64,000 bases of DNA, from positions 25,117,488-25,181,487 of the forward strand of contig CM037474.1 in the NCBI GenBank assembly GCA_021014325.1. Direction: 5' to 3'. The notes under the pieces are model-generated. The model worked only from the letters and a program-made list of their open reading frames with translations, did not search any database and had not been told where the DNA came from. This DNA is from Plazaster borealis (Eukaryota; Echinodermata; Asteroidea; Forcipulatida; Labidiasteridae). This document shows positions 13,201 through 23,903 of this stretch, one piece after another. The position numbers and the translations under genes are program-made. Position 1 is the first letter of the stretch. Each line of letters begins with the position of its first letter.

Positions 13201-16200
13201 TTCTTCAAAAGAGGGATGACAATGGCTTTCCTAAACACATGAGGCATGATTCCCGAGATGAGACTTGCATTGACCAATGCTGTTAGAAGAGGAAGCAGTT
13301 CACCAGTACATCTCTTTGTGAGCGCTGTTGGTATGGAATCAAGCTCACACGATGCAGATGAAGACGACTTAATTTTACCCATCACAACATCCTCAGTGAC
13401 CTCTTGAAATTCATGAAGCTTTGATTGGCATTGTTCATGTATGTCAACAGATAGGTCCTGAAGGCTTGCTAGCTCCAGTTTGTCTTTTAACCTTGTAATC
13501 TTTTGCTTGAAGAACTCTGCAAAACGATTAGCTAGCTGTACAGGGCATTCAAAGCTGGGAACGACTGACCCTCCAGTTGGTGATGAAAGCTTACTCACCA
13601 GCCTAAACAAGCTTTGCTGGTCACTGGATATAAATTTTTCGCGGTAGAAATCAACCTTAGCCTTCAACAGGAGCTGGTTATATCTTCGGCACTGCGCTCG
13701 GTAAATATCTTTGGAGACTTGAAGATTGTATTTGACCAGCTTTCTCTCACAGCGTTTCCTTTCACGCTTAGCCTCACGAAGAGAGTCTGAGTACCAAGGA
13801 CTCTGAGAGCGGAGAATGACGTCTCTTTCAACCAATATGTTTGTTCAGGGTGGCCAGTCAGAATGACTTCTGACCGGCACCGATGCAGTCTGTTTCCCTT
13901 GTAGCGTGTTATACTTGATTAGATTTTCATTATAGGAGAGTTTGGTAAAAAATGATTTTGAATGTCCTCACCCATTACAGATCATCACAGCATCGAATTG
14001 GTTGACTTGAGGTGCGGCGTCTGGGTTGTCCACACTCTTCACGATGACTTCCCAAGATGTCTTGTTGCCACTTATGACTGGTTTTACCGATTCAACTCGC
14101 GTCAGAAGCTACAAATAAAGGAGTAACATCATGTGACGTTTTGAGAAACGAAGAATTGAAAAAGGGGGAAGAGCAAATTTAGCTTGGGGGGGGGGGTTTG
14201 GTGTATTAGGAGGAGCTTTTGTTGGAATTGGGGCAGTCCATACACAGTGTTGGTGGAACATTTTTAAGGGGGGGACACAAGTCGTTACACGTTACTTCCA
14301 TGTTACAAAAGAAAGCCCTCGTTCTATCGTTAAAAGGAGAATGTTTAAATATAGCTAACTGTAGAATGTGAGGTGGGGGAAGCAGAACAGCTCCATGTTC
14401 AATGAGGGGGGAGGAGGAGGGGGAGGAGGAGAGGAGACCCCCCAGTTCCGCTACCCATGGCCACTCATAGTAGCCACACAGTGTCTCAAGATTGTTAAAA
14501 ACCTGCTCAAAAAATGGTTAAACTGACTCAATTCGAGAAATGACTTCTTCCAAAAGTAGGGCCAATTTCCTGGACCTTTTTACTTACTTACTCTGGAATT
14601 CTACCCCTAAAGGGTCACCGCACACCACTTAAGGGTGAGTGCCAAGTTAACCCTTCACATGAAATTTGCTAATTACATTTACGCATGCGTACAGACAATT
14701 TTGGTTGGGAAACGCCATAGACTTAGGAAGATGCACAAACGCCTGCATCATCTGCATCAGGCGCCACCATAAGCCCGATACAAAAGTTTTCTCAAATGAC
14801 TTTTATTCAGAGAGAAATATTTCTAAAAAAAATGGTTCTAGTTTGAAATATATAATCAGTAAGCTTTCAGACTAAAATTAAACACTGATGTTCTTTATCC
14901 TCACCAACCCTGTATAATACCGTTTAGTACCCAAGCTCATGGCGGATACCGATGAAATTTATATGGTGGATATTGTTAACGACTAAAACTGATTACTATC
15001 AATTAAAAATGGTGCTTGACTAACCTTCAAATTTGAGTGTACATTGAAAGTTGTAGCATAACGTTTAAGATACTGGAGGACTTGTTTGTGTTTAATGTAC
15101 GATGTTTTACCGCCCTCAACGAAAGGAAGATCTGGAAACATCATCACCTCCTTGGGTACGTTTGTCCTGCAATGATTAGAAACACAAATGATATAATTTG
15201 GTTGCCCTTTTCAGGTGATTTGTTATTTAACTTCTATCTGGTATTTAATTAATAAAACATCCCTCATTATATACATAACCAAAGTAAACTTGCAAATTAA
15301 ATGACAAGTCGAGTGTGTTATGAACTCGGACATTATGCAAAATGAAGTCTGTAAATTATTTTCAAGTTTAAACGTCCTCCAAGGATAATCAGTAGTGTTT
15401 AAAGCAAAAATTACTCTACATTTTGAAAACAGCAAAATCAGCTATGTCGTCATCTGGGAACAAACCCATGAAGGACGTTGATGCCCCAACTGCTGATCTT
15501 CTTCCGTGTCCATCATCTGCTTTTCAAATATTTGGTCAGGATTGGGCACATCTCACAGCACATTGGGCACATTTCGCTGCCATCAGGTCTTCTAGGCAGC
15601 ACTGCTCCCTAAGGGCTGGGCATCGTAGAAGGTGTGGCATATAGTTTGGGGGTGATGTGCCACAAATGCAATTTGTGTCGTCATCGTCGGTATATATCCC
15701 CAATTCTTCATGTTTGTCTTGCATCGTCCCACCTCTGCACGTACAGCAGTCTATTTGATGAACATCCATGTTCTCTTGTCCTGTCTTCGTGTTTGTCCAG
15801 GGGGAGCTGTTCTTTAGTTGGAAGGGGCAGCTCCATGTGACGGTGGCTGTCGATGCTCCTCTTCTCACATAGTGCAAGTCTGGCCACCTCAGGGGATTCT
15901 GTCAGTGGTTCAACCGAGTGAAGAAAAATCCTCCTTGGCCGTATAGGCATCTGGGAGCTGGTTGGTAGGCATGACATGGATGGCGAGTGTCTTCGGATTG
16001 TCTGAGGCGCTTAGTACTGCTGGTTACTGATGAGCTCATCACACTGATGTTGGAATGGGCGTGAGGCGCATGCGCCATGGGACAGGTTGTAGTCCACGAT
16101 CGATGACGATGACGACGAAAGCAGCAAGAATGTTTGATGTGAACTGTTTCTTAAAATTGTTTTCATAAAAATGTTGTGGGTTCCCTCCAAAGATTCACTG

Positions 16201-19200
16201 CCATCAACTCCCCCTTTTTTCACTCGCAATCGACATATCCTTTATAAATAACTGATGTAGAAGCCGGAGTACGGAGCTCTGGAAGTGCCATCCAACTTGT
16301 TAAGATCCTGAGGTAATTTACTGCAGGATGATGACATCGTAAACGTAAGATGACGACATCCTGAAATGATTTATTTCTTGATGACGGCATGTTGAAAGTA
16401 GAATGTCGTCTTCCAGATAGATTTTATCCTGGGATGATGGCACTTGAAAGGACTCGTTGCCTTCCCAATAACTTATCTCGGGAAGTTGAAATCTTACTTT
16501 CATGATGTCGACATCCTAAAATGATATCAGGAGGACGACATCTTACTTCAGGATGTCGTCATCCCGCGATAAATTATCTCAAGATGACGTCATCTTACGT
16601 TTATGATGTCATCATCCTCCATTAATTTATCTCAGGATCTCAACATGTCGGATGGCACTTCCAGAGCTCCGTACCCATGGTACCGGTACCGGAGATCAGA
16701 TGTGAAATATTTTTTTGACATTTTGACGTTTGTTTTGACATTTTTGTGTGCCTGTTATCGGCCGCAACATCTGGTGGCCACCACATCAGTACTACCCGTT
16801 TGTTACTTTTGCGGGCTTTGTGTAACGCATGTAATTAGTGTTAATTGACGGTTGATGACCTCTAACGACAATACATTTCAACCCCCTTTCTAATTTTTGT
16901 ATAATTTTATGTGGCAACCGCGAGGTTATAAGTGGCGGACGACAGATTATTATGGAGCGTGTGGTGGCGGCAGATATTTATGTGGCGGTCGCCAGATAAA
17001 GGTTACCAACAAATATTCACGGGCTTATCAAAATGAGGATTCACCTCTTATATATCCCTGGGCACTATTCGATTTCCATTATAACAATGTGCAATGTTAG
17101 TTTATACTTTTTGAACGCTTACTGTTTCTGTTGTAACTTTTACTCTTTTACTCTGAACTTTACTGATTAAATTTAGTCTACGGACTGTACTGCAGTTGTA
17201 CAAATTAACCAAGTTGAACTATTTTACGAATATACATTCAAGGAAAATCCTAGTTTAAATCTAATTTTCCATTCCACTCGGAAGGCCTATGTCTGATTCC
17301 CCCTCCAAATAATGTGATGCTTATCAATTTCCCCCTGCCTTTCCAAAGGGTTTGAATGAAACAAGCAAACTAATTCACTTCTGACTTCATTTCATAAGGA
17401 AAACAGAATTAGCTGTTTCAAACTGTTTCCCAACCAAAACTGCATGTATAGTATACATGTATTCAATGCAAAATATTGTTAATGGCCTCTCGTTCTGACC
17501 CTTAGCTAAATGAGAAGAACTCTAGGGTCGAAACATGTAATAATAAATCGTATTATTTTTAGTTCAAAAGAATAAAGGTGTGTCATCGCCACCACCACCC
17601 CTTACATTCAGTGAACCATAAATCAGGGCACAATTAACCTGATATCAAAAGAAAATCTATTTATTGATGGTATCAGACAGCAAGGAACCGAATTAAGTGA
17701 CAATACCAATGGCGAAACCATCAGCGCACTGGTCAAAATGTACATTATTGAAAGCAGCTGGCGTATCCACAAGGACTTCTGTGCGTGTTAACAAGTAAAC
17801 GTAAATCAAGCAAGCATGGAGATCTTATTAAAAAATGATTTTCTATACGATCAAAGGGTATCGGATAATTGTTGCACCCGGTACGACGTTGGTCCGTCAC
17901 ACACGTTAATTGACATGGCAATACTAAAAATGAAAGAAACAGGTTATTGGTTGTTGTTCACGAATAGCTTGTGTTGCAATATTTCAGTTATACATCAGAA
18001 TAACTAAGAAATAACTAAATAACTGATATAACTAACTCCTATTTCCATAGACTTAGCTATAAATAGTCTATTATGGAACACCTGTACACTAGCAACTAAT
18101 ACTCATTATGCACAGAAATCACCATGCTTAAAGGAACGTTACAGACCTGGTAATTAAAATTTTCTTTAAGATCACAGATTTACATACAACTTACACGGTC
18201 TAATATGATGATAGTAGAAAACATTCCGAGAAATATTTCTGTCTGAAATGCCATATTTGATGAGAAATAAATAAAACTAATTTCCGATTGGAGTTTATCG
18301 CTCATGAGCGTTTTATTCATGCAATAACACATGCAAACGTGTAATCGGTTGCTCACTATTTTCTCGTGACCCAGATGGCCGACCGATCTCAAACTTCTAC
18401 AGGTTTGTCAGTTTATGTATATGGTGGATTATATAACGTGCTTACACTGCCAGCAACTCTTTTGTTAGCAAAAACCAATTCTGTAATGTTCCTTTAAGAA
18501 ATGTGTTTGTACTGAACAAAACAACTCTCAACTACTCCATAAACAAAAACAAAGAAACACATTAGAGATAATAACAAATACAAAAGTTTTAACTGAAAAA
18601 CCACTAGTAGAGTGGTTATTAAATATTCATGTCATTTTAACTGAGTAAACTAATTAATTAACAGAGCAAAAGAATAATAAAAAACACAAATTAAAGTTAG
18701 TCTGACTTTGAGATAGAAGACCCTTCAACTTTAAAAGGCCCTTATTTTGACTTCAAGTGTGCCTTAAAACCTAAACCTGATCTTCCTTCTGATACTGGCT
18801 CTAAAACTGATTTTAATTACCTTCATTCTAACTGAACCATGTGCTATGGGAACCTTATTCGTACCCTCACCCCAGAAGTTGTAATTTTTTAATTGGAACT
18901 TCCTGTTTGGACCGGAAGAAAGGGTCAAATTGGGGTCACGTTTTTGAATAAAATATCACAAGTGCTATAAGCTACAAGACAGAACAAACATTACGACTCA
19001 GTCAGGAGATATGATTTGTTAAAGTATTAAGCATAACAAACAGTTACACATCCCAAAACCCCTACCCACCATACAATCGAAACAAGTTTGATGATAGGAC
19101 GTCAGAAGAGGAGCGAAGAACCCTATACGACCTACGCACACTAAAAACTCCCGGATCATAATTGACTCAGAGTCTTGGTCCCGTGGGGCCTGACCCATTT

Positions 19201-19592
19201 CTGGGTCAGTATGACCAAGGATCTGTGTCAAAGTGCCCCAGAAATGGGGTCAAACTGACACAGAATCCAAAACCAGTTTCCAGGTCAGCCTGACCCAAAA
19301 TGGGTCAGGTCCTGTGGGAACCAGAACCCGGGAGTTTTTAGAGTGTGGCCAAAATATCTGAAAAATGTGTGTGGTATGAATTCACTCTCACTCACCTAAG
19401 CTGACTGTACATGCTGGACTGAACAGGCTGGCCATACTTATTGGTGCCTACTTCATCCGTGTATACCCAAGTACCACCTATGTCATCTGCCTGCTCGTAG
19501 ACGACCACATTAAACACATCAGGCTTAGCACCTAGATATCTTGCAGCACACAGACCCGAAGGTCCGCCACCAATAACTGCTACTCTTATCAT
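9395..19592 (-). CDS. Flavin-containing monooxygenase (FMO GS-OX-like), copy A
   Basis: Four coding exons: 19592-19396, 15166-15025, 14108-13972 and 10211-9395 (197, 142, 137 and 817 bp). They sum to 1293 bp, 430 residues plus stop, and all introns are GT-AG. The enzyme family uses FAD, NADPH and O2 to oxygenate nitrogen or sulfur centres. Visible motifs are the FAD-binding GGGPSG (residues 8-13), the FMO signature FxGxxxHxxxY (175-185), the NADPH-binding GAGSSG (200-205) and CTGY (266-269). Length fits the short GS-OX/senecionine-oxygenase-like branch; the C-terminal hydrophobic anchor of vertebrate FMO1-5 is absent. The start is the ATG giving MIRVAVIGGG. A conserved acceptor (TTCAAATAG) just upstream, shared with copy B, implies a 5' UTR intron. 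It is the downstream member of a tandem array and its introns are swollen by transposons. Substrate unknown. Confidence 0.9.
10296..10694. mobile_element. MITE family 2, copy 1
   Basis: Begins TTAAAGGGATTGTATAG with subterminal CGTTTGGTAATTGG and ends with AATTACCAAACGTATAC. A second copy is at 46156-46553. Lies in intron 3 of FMO copy A. Confidence 0.7.
10850..11060. repeat. Dispersed repeat shared with 59152-59400
   Basis: CATGATATCCTAAGCTGGACC and about 200 bp after it align loosely to the segment starting near 59152 (CATGATATCCTATGTTGGACC). Both contain GGGxGTGTCAATxAAC and AACACACTTAG. Class unknown. Confidence 0.5.
11581..11653 (-). tRNA. tRNA-like sequence (anticodon position reads GTT), probably pseudogene or SINE head
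   Basis: On the minus strand 73 nt can be drawn as a cloverleaf. It has a D-stem pair GCTC/GAGC around AGTTGGTA, an anticodon stem CCGGC/GCCGG and a T arm with a textbook B box, GGTTCAAATCC. The anticodon position reads GTT (Asn). A T5 run follows a few bases after the 3' end, as at Pol III terminators. Against function: the acceptor stem has a mismatch and two G-T pairs, the T stem has an A-C mismatch, and position 33 is C instead of the near-invariant T. No intron and no encoded CCA. It sits directly 3' of the LINE in FMO intron 3. Confidence 0.45.
11684..13850 (-). mobile_element. 5'-truncated CR1/L2-like LINE in FMO intron 3
   Basis: A minus-strand non-LTR retrotransposon remnant. It begins just before the reverse transcriptase (no endonuclease domain), runs through the RT and a CR1/L2-type C-terminal segment (LHWLPIEKR, GDRSFVVSAPALWNSLP) and ends in a GCGCTATATATAAATCG sequence plus a TTATTATTATT tail. 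The C-terminal part needs at least two frame changes and has a stop, so the copy is dead. Confidence 0.88.
12204..13835 (-). CDS. LINE reverse transcriptase ORF (truncated)
   Basis: A 543-residue open frame. The N-terminal linker has SPWYSDSLREAKRERKR, typical of the link between endonuclease and RT. RT motifs follow in order: ANYRPISNL, LDYSAAFDTIDH (containing the first catalytic Asp), GIPQGSILGP and the active-site YADD. A frameshift ends it after KTLQHG; the natural continuation lies in another frame downstream. The first residue is not a genuine start, because the true 5' part is missing. It belongs to the retroelement, not to the host FMO gene. Confidence 0.9.
   Translation of the reverse strand: MVERDVILRSQSPWYSDSLREAKRERKRCERKLVKYNLQVSKDIYRAQCRRYNQLLLKAKVDFYREKFISSDQQSLFRLVSKLSSPTGGSVVPSFECPVQLANRFAEFFKQKITRLKDKLELASLQDLSVDIHEQCQSKLHEFQEVTEDVVMGKIKSSSSASCELDSIPTALTKRCTGELLPLLTALVNASLISGIMPHVFRKAIVIPLLKKVGAPQEDLANYRPISNLNYFSKVIEKAVNAQVLEYLTEENLHTPTQSAYKRYHSVETALMRVQNDIPVSLDQRQEALLVLLDYSAAFDTIDHAILLNRLTKRYGFEGLVYKWFSSYLSERSHVVKIGDQHSYSVEDNCGIPQGSILGPILYTLYTASIYDIIKAHGLHSMIYADDIQVYLTFSPDDREIAIRRVNRCIKDITSWSTRNKLLVNASKTEVVHFISKFAPPPLNALAITVNGVDIPAVSKARNLGVIMDRHLTMSDHITKTCQLAFIAIRKIGQIRQYLNSRSINILVHALICPMFIIVIHCCMAFRKGNYTGYREFKTLQHG
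13972..14108 (-). CDS. FMO copy A, exon 3
   Basis: The acceptor TTTGTAG gives LLTRVESVKP and runs to ...FDAVMICN with a split Gly codon, donor GTGAGG. It joins exon 4 to form CNGHYAVP, the conserved block before the FMO signature. Confidence 0.9.
15025..15166 (-). CDS. FMO copy A, exon 2
   Basis: The acceptor ATTGCAG gives (R)TNVPKEVMMFPDLPF, matching the conserved FMO LRTNxPKExM block, and continues to ...HSNLK before donor GTTAGTC. Size and phase are the same as in copy B. Confidence 0.9.
15420..16010 (-). mobile_element. Degraded retroelement C-terminal fragment
   Basis: A minus-strand frame of 113 residues (15536-15877) contains a Cys/His cluster of the form CxCG...HLLRCP. This is seen at the C terminus of several non-LTR retrotransposon polyproteins, after the RNase H or RT region. 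Adjacent frames continue the similarity in broken form. It lies in intron 1 of FMO copy A. Family assignment is uncertain. Confidence 0.4.
16270..16673. mobile_element. MITE family 5, copy 2
   Basis: Ends TACGGAGCTCTGGAAGTGCC and GGCACTTCCAGAGCTCCGTA are near-perfect inverted repeats. The interior consists of alternating GATGACATC and GATGTCGTC words, as in the copy at 7103-7520. Confidence 0.8.
16674..18126. other. Intron sequence without recognised features
   Basis: Part of the large first intron of FMO copy A. No exon-like conserved segment seen. A short CTAGGGTCGAAAC patch near 17522 resembles a common repeat motif. Confidence 0.35.
18127..18498. mobile_element. MITE family 3
   Basis: Terminal inverted repeats CTTAAAGGAACGTTACAGA and TCTGTAATGTTCCTTTAAG, with subterminal CTGGTAATT. 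372 bp, non-coding, in intron 1 of FMO copy A. Confidence 0.7.
19137..19347. mobile_element. MITE family 6, copy 1
   Basis: Ends CACACTAAAAACTCCCGG and CCCGGGAGTTTTTAGAGTG are inverted. The interior is itself palindromic around GACCCATTTCTGGGTCAG. A second copy is at 41344-41556. Confidence 0.75.
19396..19592 (-). CDS. FMO copy A, exon 1
   Basis: Encodes the N-terminal FAD-binding Rossmann segment (MIRVAVIGGGPSG) and ends ...SQL plus AG, the first two bases of an Arg codon completed by exon 2. The donor is GTGAGTG. The in-frame upstream extension to 19655 is probably 5' UTR intron sequence. Confidence 0.9.
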
Positions 19593-19689
19593 TTTTGACT
19601 TGACTGTTTCTATTTGAAAAACAGGAAAAGTAATCACTTTTTTATAAAGAAACATTCGTTTGTAATGATAACAAAATAATAATAAAATA

Positions 19690-19800
19690 ATGAATGGATT
19701 TATATAGCGGCATCAAGCTCTGTTGTTTCTGATCAGCAGAGTGTGGATTCGAGTCCTGGTCACCATGACACTTGTCACTTACTTGAGGTTAAAGGTGTAT
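19690..19800 (+). mobile_element. Truncated tRNA-derived SINE
   Basis: Contains ATCAAGCTCTGTTGTTTCTGATCAGCAGAGTGTGGATTCGAGTCCTGGT in broken form, i.e. the anticodon and B-box part of the tRNA-Leu-like SINE seen complete at 47569 and 51206. Head and body are missing. Confidence 0.6.
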
Positions 19801-19878
19801 GATCCCCCTAGTGTAATCAAAGAGGCCGGTATGTAGCGGCGAACTAGCTATTTTTTTGCTATTAGCGCCCTCTTGCGT

Positions 19879-21316
19879 CAGCAATTTCACGAAGGGCCAA
19901 AAACCTTAAAAATCGATAATTTTGATTTTTTGGGTGGATTTGACTAAGGTGATCGGGATCTAACTATTTACGAAGTTATAGGTCTCAAAATTGTCTTGTT
20001 TCTTAATTACGCTAAGTTGATAAATGACAAAAACCTCAAGAACCTGGAATTATGTTTTCACGAAGAGCCAAAAACCTTTTTGTAAATTTGTTGTATACCT
20101 TACCACGTTGATTGTACAGATGACACAGTGCCAATCATGAGCGCGCCGGCTTTTGCGTTTTCACGAAGCGCCAAAAACTTAAAAGGACAAAAAATAAGCA
20201 CCACCTGATATAGACTGTGCAAGTCTCACGCGTATCGGAACGAGAAAACACGTCAAACGAAGAACTTTTTTTTCTCTCAAATCAAATCTTTGTTTTAAAT
20301 TATATTCATTGATAAAATCTGAACAACAAAAATACTCATTACATGTTTATAAAATCAGTTTTCGTTTTTATAATAAATACAAAAATAATGTGTTAATTAT
20401 TATTGAAACAAAATTAAAGCTCTGGGACAAGGATGCTTATTTGGTCTTAACTTTTCAGAAAGCACTTTTGCGGATTCGCGAAGGTCACACCGGCGTAAAA
20501 TGAACACTTGGCGCAGTTTATAGAGGATAATGACACCTCAACAACCATAGACTGCTATGAAATGGTTTTACGTTGCAATTACAGCATCTGGCGATTATCA
20601 TCGCGCAGCAAAAACAAGCATTTTCATAAGTTTTGTGATCGGAGGTGAGAACAAAATTCTTAATTTTTTGCAGTAACCGGAAGCTGAGGTCAAGTTTAAT
20701 TCTCGGGTTTTCTTTGTTATATTGTTGAATTGATTTTACTTTCCTGTTTGTTATCACTAAGTATAACATTCCCAACAACATATATATTTTTCATGGTCAT
20801 AAACCACGTTAAACTAAAATTATTGACAAAACAAAATCTTGCCAACGTAAATCTCCATATGGTTGGGACCACAGTGGTCCCGGAAGTTCAAATATGCGCG
20901 AGACTTGCACAGTCTATTGTGTTTTCACGAAGTGCAGAAAAGTGTATTGCTCTACCGCGTGGAATTATCCCTTGGCACGGTGCCAAAAGTGGGTGCTCCG
21001 GCTTTTGCGTTTTCACGAACAGCCAAAAAGTTTATACACGACGCGCTGCATGCAGACCATGTTTTGTAACGTTTTCACGAAGAGAACATTTTGTTAATTA
21101 AATAAGTACTCAGTAATTAAACACGTTAGGGACAAAATTGAAACAGATTTGTATGATTTAGGATCTCTTCTTCCCTGACATGTAAAAAATTCCAAGATTA
21201 AATTTCGAATAGTCTACCAACTAGTAGTTTCAAAATTAGCTAAACTTAAAACGCGGTTTTCTCGAAACAGACATATTTGGCCGCAGGGGACTTTTTGGCC
21301 CTTCGTGAAATTGCTG
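19879..21316. mobile_element. 1.4 kb DNA element with dispersed terminal-motif copies
   Basis: The outer 25 bp (starting CAGCAATTTCACGAAGGG) is perfectly inverted at the right end (ending CCCTTCGTGAAATTGCTG), and GCGT flanks both ends. The motif TTCACGAAGNGCCAAAA recurs inside in direct orientation near 20056, 20158, 20921, 21010 and 21071, some copies partial. Such subterminal repeats are typical transposase-binding arrays of hAT and CACTA elements. No transposase frame, so non-autonomous. It lies between FMO copies A and B. Confidence 0.7.
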
Positions 21317-22029
21317 GCGTGTAATGTGGTGCAAATTGGGGGTTTCATTTGGGGGTTTGGCTATTGCTCAATTTCCAGGGATGTTGTCAAGAAACTAGCA
21401 AGGTCAAAAGAAGTTTCGAGTGTCTTTCCAATTTTAGTTAAAGTTTGGGATTCACAAGTGTCGGTAAGAACATTTTTAATACAATTTTGGTGATTATTCA
21501 TTTCTAAGTGTTTCATTCAGCAAAATCCTATGGGGGTTTCAGTATAAATTTGTGGCTTTCCGGGAAAGTTTTGGGTTTAGCATGGCTCCACGGTTATGGC
21601 ATTAATCTAATGTTCATGCATTGCATTTTTTATTGTTTATAGTGGACCAGTTACAACAGTTGAGTTACATAATTATCAGTTAGACTAGAGTACAGTGTAT
21701 GCAGTTTTATTTGCAGTAGAGAACCATTGAGTAATTCAGCACTGGTGAGTACAGTTTAACTGATGTGTAAGAAGAAGTTGGCTTCTACTGAGATTCTACT
21801 GTGAGAATAAATATCTGTCACTGAAGAACTGTGCTCCGGAGTGGATTATTTAACTCTAGGATGGTTGAAACTACAATATGTATACTATTTATTTCCCATT
21901 ACAGCGCTGTGAAATTAGCCACTGGCCATCTTCACAATATCAAACGCATTAGTGGATTCCTGACTCTAGACTCTCTTCATGCATAGTGACCAGTCGTCTT
22001 GACTACCGTGTAATAGCCTTTTGTATGGT

Positions 22030-22330
22030 CTGCCCTTGGTCTGCCCTTGGTGCTGGATATGGGGCATATCCACCTCTATTGTGTCGATATTGTGTGCTTG
22101 GAATCTCAGCAATTCTTCAGAGGATTTTTTGCCTCTTGCATAATATTCAACCCCCATGGGCTTACCAACCATTTTCAATACAACACCCATACGGGTTTTT
22201 GCAAACCCTGCCCATTTTGGGCTTGCCCTGTTCCTTCCTATATGACACGGGTCAATGCATATTCTACCAATATGGGCTTGACAGGTCTTTTCCATAATGA
22301 TCCCCATATGGGGGCTTTTGCATAAAGCGA
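22030..22330. repeat. Degenerate tandem repeat
   Basis: Several roughly 40-60 bp units share CCCATATGGGCTTGCC-like cores separated by TTTTCCATAAT-type spacers. Units are diverged and the period is irregular. Confidence 0.5.
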
Positions 22331-22339
22331 TGATACTGA

Positions 22340-22860
22340 AAAATTTCAAAAAGAGCCTGGAGAACCATCTTGGGTCGTTCATACTTTTCTTATACTGATG
22401 CCTTACAAATGTGTGAACTTGACTCTCTATCTGACCGGAGGGTGGATGACTGCCGTGGGTTTGTGGAGGGGTTGTCTCAAGTCATGGCAGATGCCTTCGT
22501 GCTTCAAACAAAATTTCACAGCTCCGTGTCAGAAACACTCGTTTTCAAAATAGCCCTATTCCTTATTTTATCAATTTGCTTGATACCTAATGTTTTTTCG
22601 ATGTTTTTACTCTTTCTCAGGTTTTATACTGCATTTCCCCTTGTTTTTACAGTCATTTTTGATTGGAAATGTTTTGTTTTCCTCATCCATTCATGTTTTT
22701 AGGTGTGTGTTTTAACGTTTTTTAATCCTACTCGTAATTTACTTACCGTTTTTACTGTATTGCTAGTTACTGATTGTAAATCACATCCAATTTGGCCTAT
22801 AGGCCACGAAATGTGATGTTAATAAAATGAAATGAAATGAAAATACATTTCTAGGTTTTA
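22340..22860 (+). mobile_element. LINE 3' end fragment
   Basis: A plus-strand frame near 22370-22470 (SYTDALQMCELDSLSDRR) resembles the C-terminal end of CR1/L2/Jockey-type polyproteins. The rest is 3' UTR ending in AATAAAATGAAATGAAATGA, a typical LINE tail. The RT itself is absent. Confidence 0.55.
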
Positions 22861-23545
22861 ATTATTATTGTAATATGGAGCAGCTTACCTTAAAGTACGA
22901 TTTTTCTTGATACCGAAGTTTAATTCCAGGTTATGGAGAAAACTTTACGAGTGTGCCACGATGGATGGGCGCCACCCTTTTTAACGAACTTCACTGAGAG
23001 TTATGTTTATTCAATAATAGGCCGTGATCAACCCCCTCAAAATATGGCTAGAAAACAACTTTTGTGAAGCAAACAAAGTGCACACAGTACATAGGGGTGA
23101 TATTAGACTTTCCCCAGTCTCCACATAGACTACAGTAGTAAGTGTTGCTTGAAATTGAATTGTGTGACACTGTTAGTGAATTGTGGCTGATTCTGTTAAT
23201 TCATGAACAGAAAAGATCCCGATGAACTCGAATAAGACTGTTCCCACCTGCAATTTTCAATTTTTTTTTGAAGTCTGGCAACACTTTGACATAAAAGTAG
23301 GCCTAATTTCCTCTGCTGAAGTTGACATTTTCCACAATTTGTTGATCATAATTATGATACACATCAATCACAATTTATTTCAAAAAAAAAAATAAAAAAT
23401 AAAAAAATAGTGAACGGAAACCCCCCCCCGAAAAAACCCAAACCCCAACCCCAACAACATCAACAACAACAAACTTGAAAACTACTATTACCAACTGTTT
23501 GACATGGCATCAACTAAAATGCCAAGATATAATAGTTTATTTTTT

Positions 23546-23903
23546 TTGGTATTTACTCAAAATATATATTAGCATAAAAACTGACTTGGTAACGAGCAAC
23601 AGAGAGCTGTTGATAGTATAAAACATTGTGAGAAACGACTCCCTCTGAAGTAACGTAGTTTTTTGAGAAGGAGGTAATTTCTCACTAAAATAATAAAAGA
23701 CTTCTAGCTAGAAGCCTTTTATTCCTATCTGAAAGCACACAAATTTGTACAACAAGAGTGTTTTTTCTTTCATCATTTTCTTGCAACTTCGATGACCAAT
23801 TGAGCCCAAATTTTCACAGGCTTGTTTTTGTATGCGTATGTTGGGATACACCAAATGAGAACACTGGTCTTTGACAATTACCAAACGTGTACGATGCCTT
23901 TAA
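23546..23903. mobile_element. MITE family 1, copy 2
   Basis: Inverted orientation relative to copy 1. Runs from TTTGGTATTTACTC to CCAAACGTGTACGATGCC. The left terminal repeat is truncated. Confidence 0.7.

Noticed and set aside
19392..19655. Upstream ATG extending FMO copy A by 21 residues
   Set aside because: The extension crosses a TTCAAATAG splice acceptor conserved in copy B, and the family starts at MIRVAVIGG.
22370..22702. 110-residue plus-strand ORF with a hydrophobic C terminus
   Set aside because: Its first part resembles a LINE polyprotein C terminus and the rest is LINE 3' UTR read as protein.
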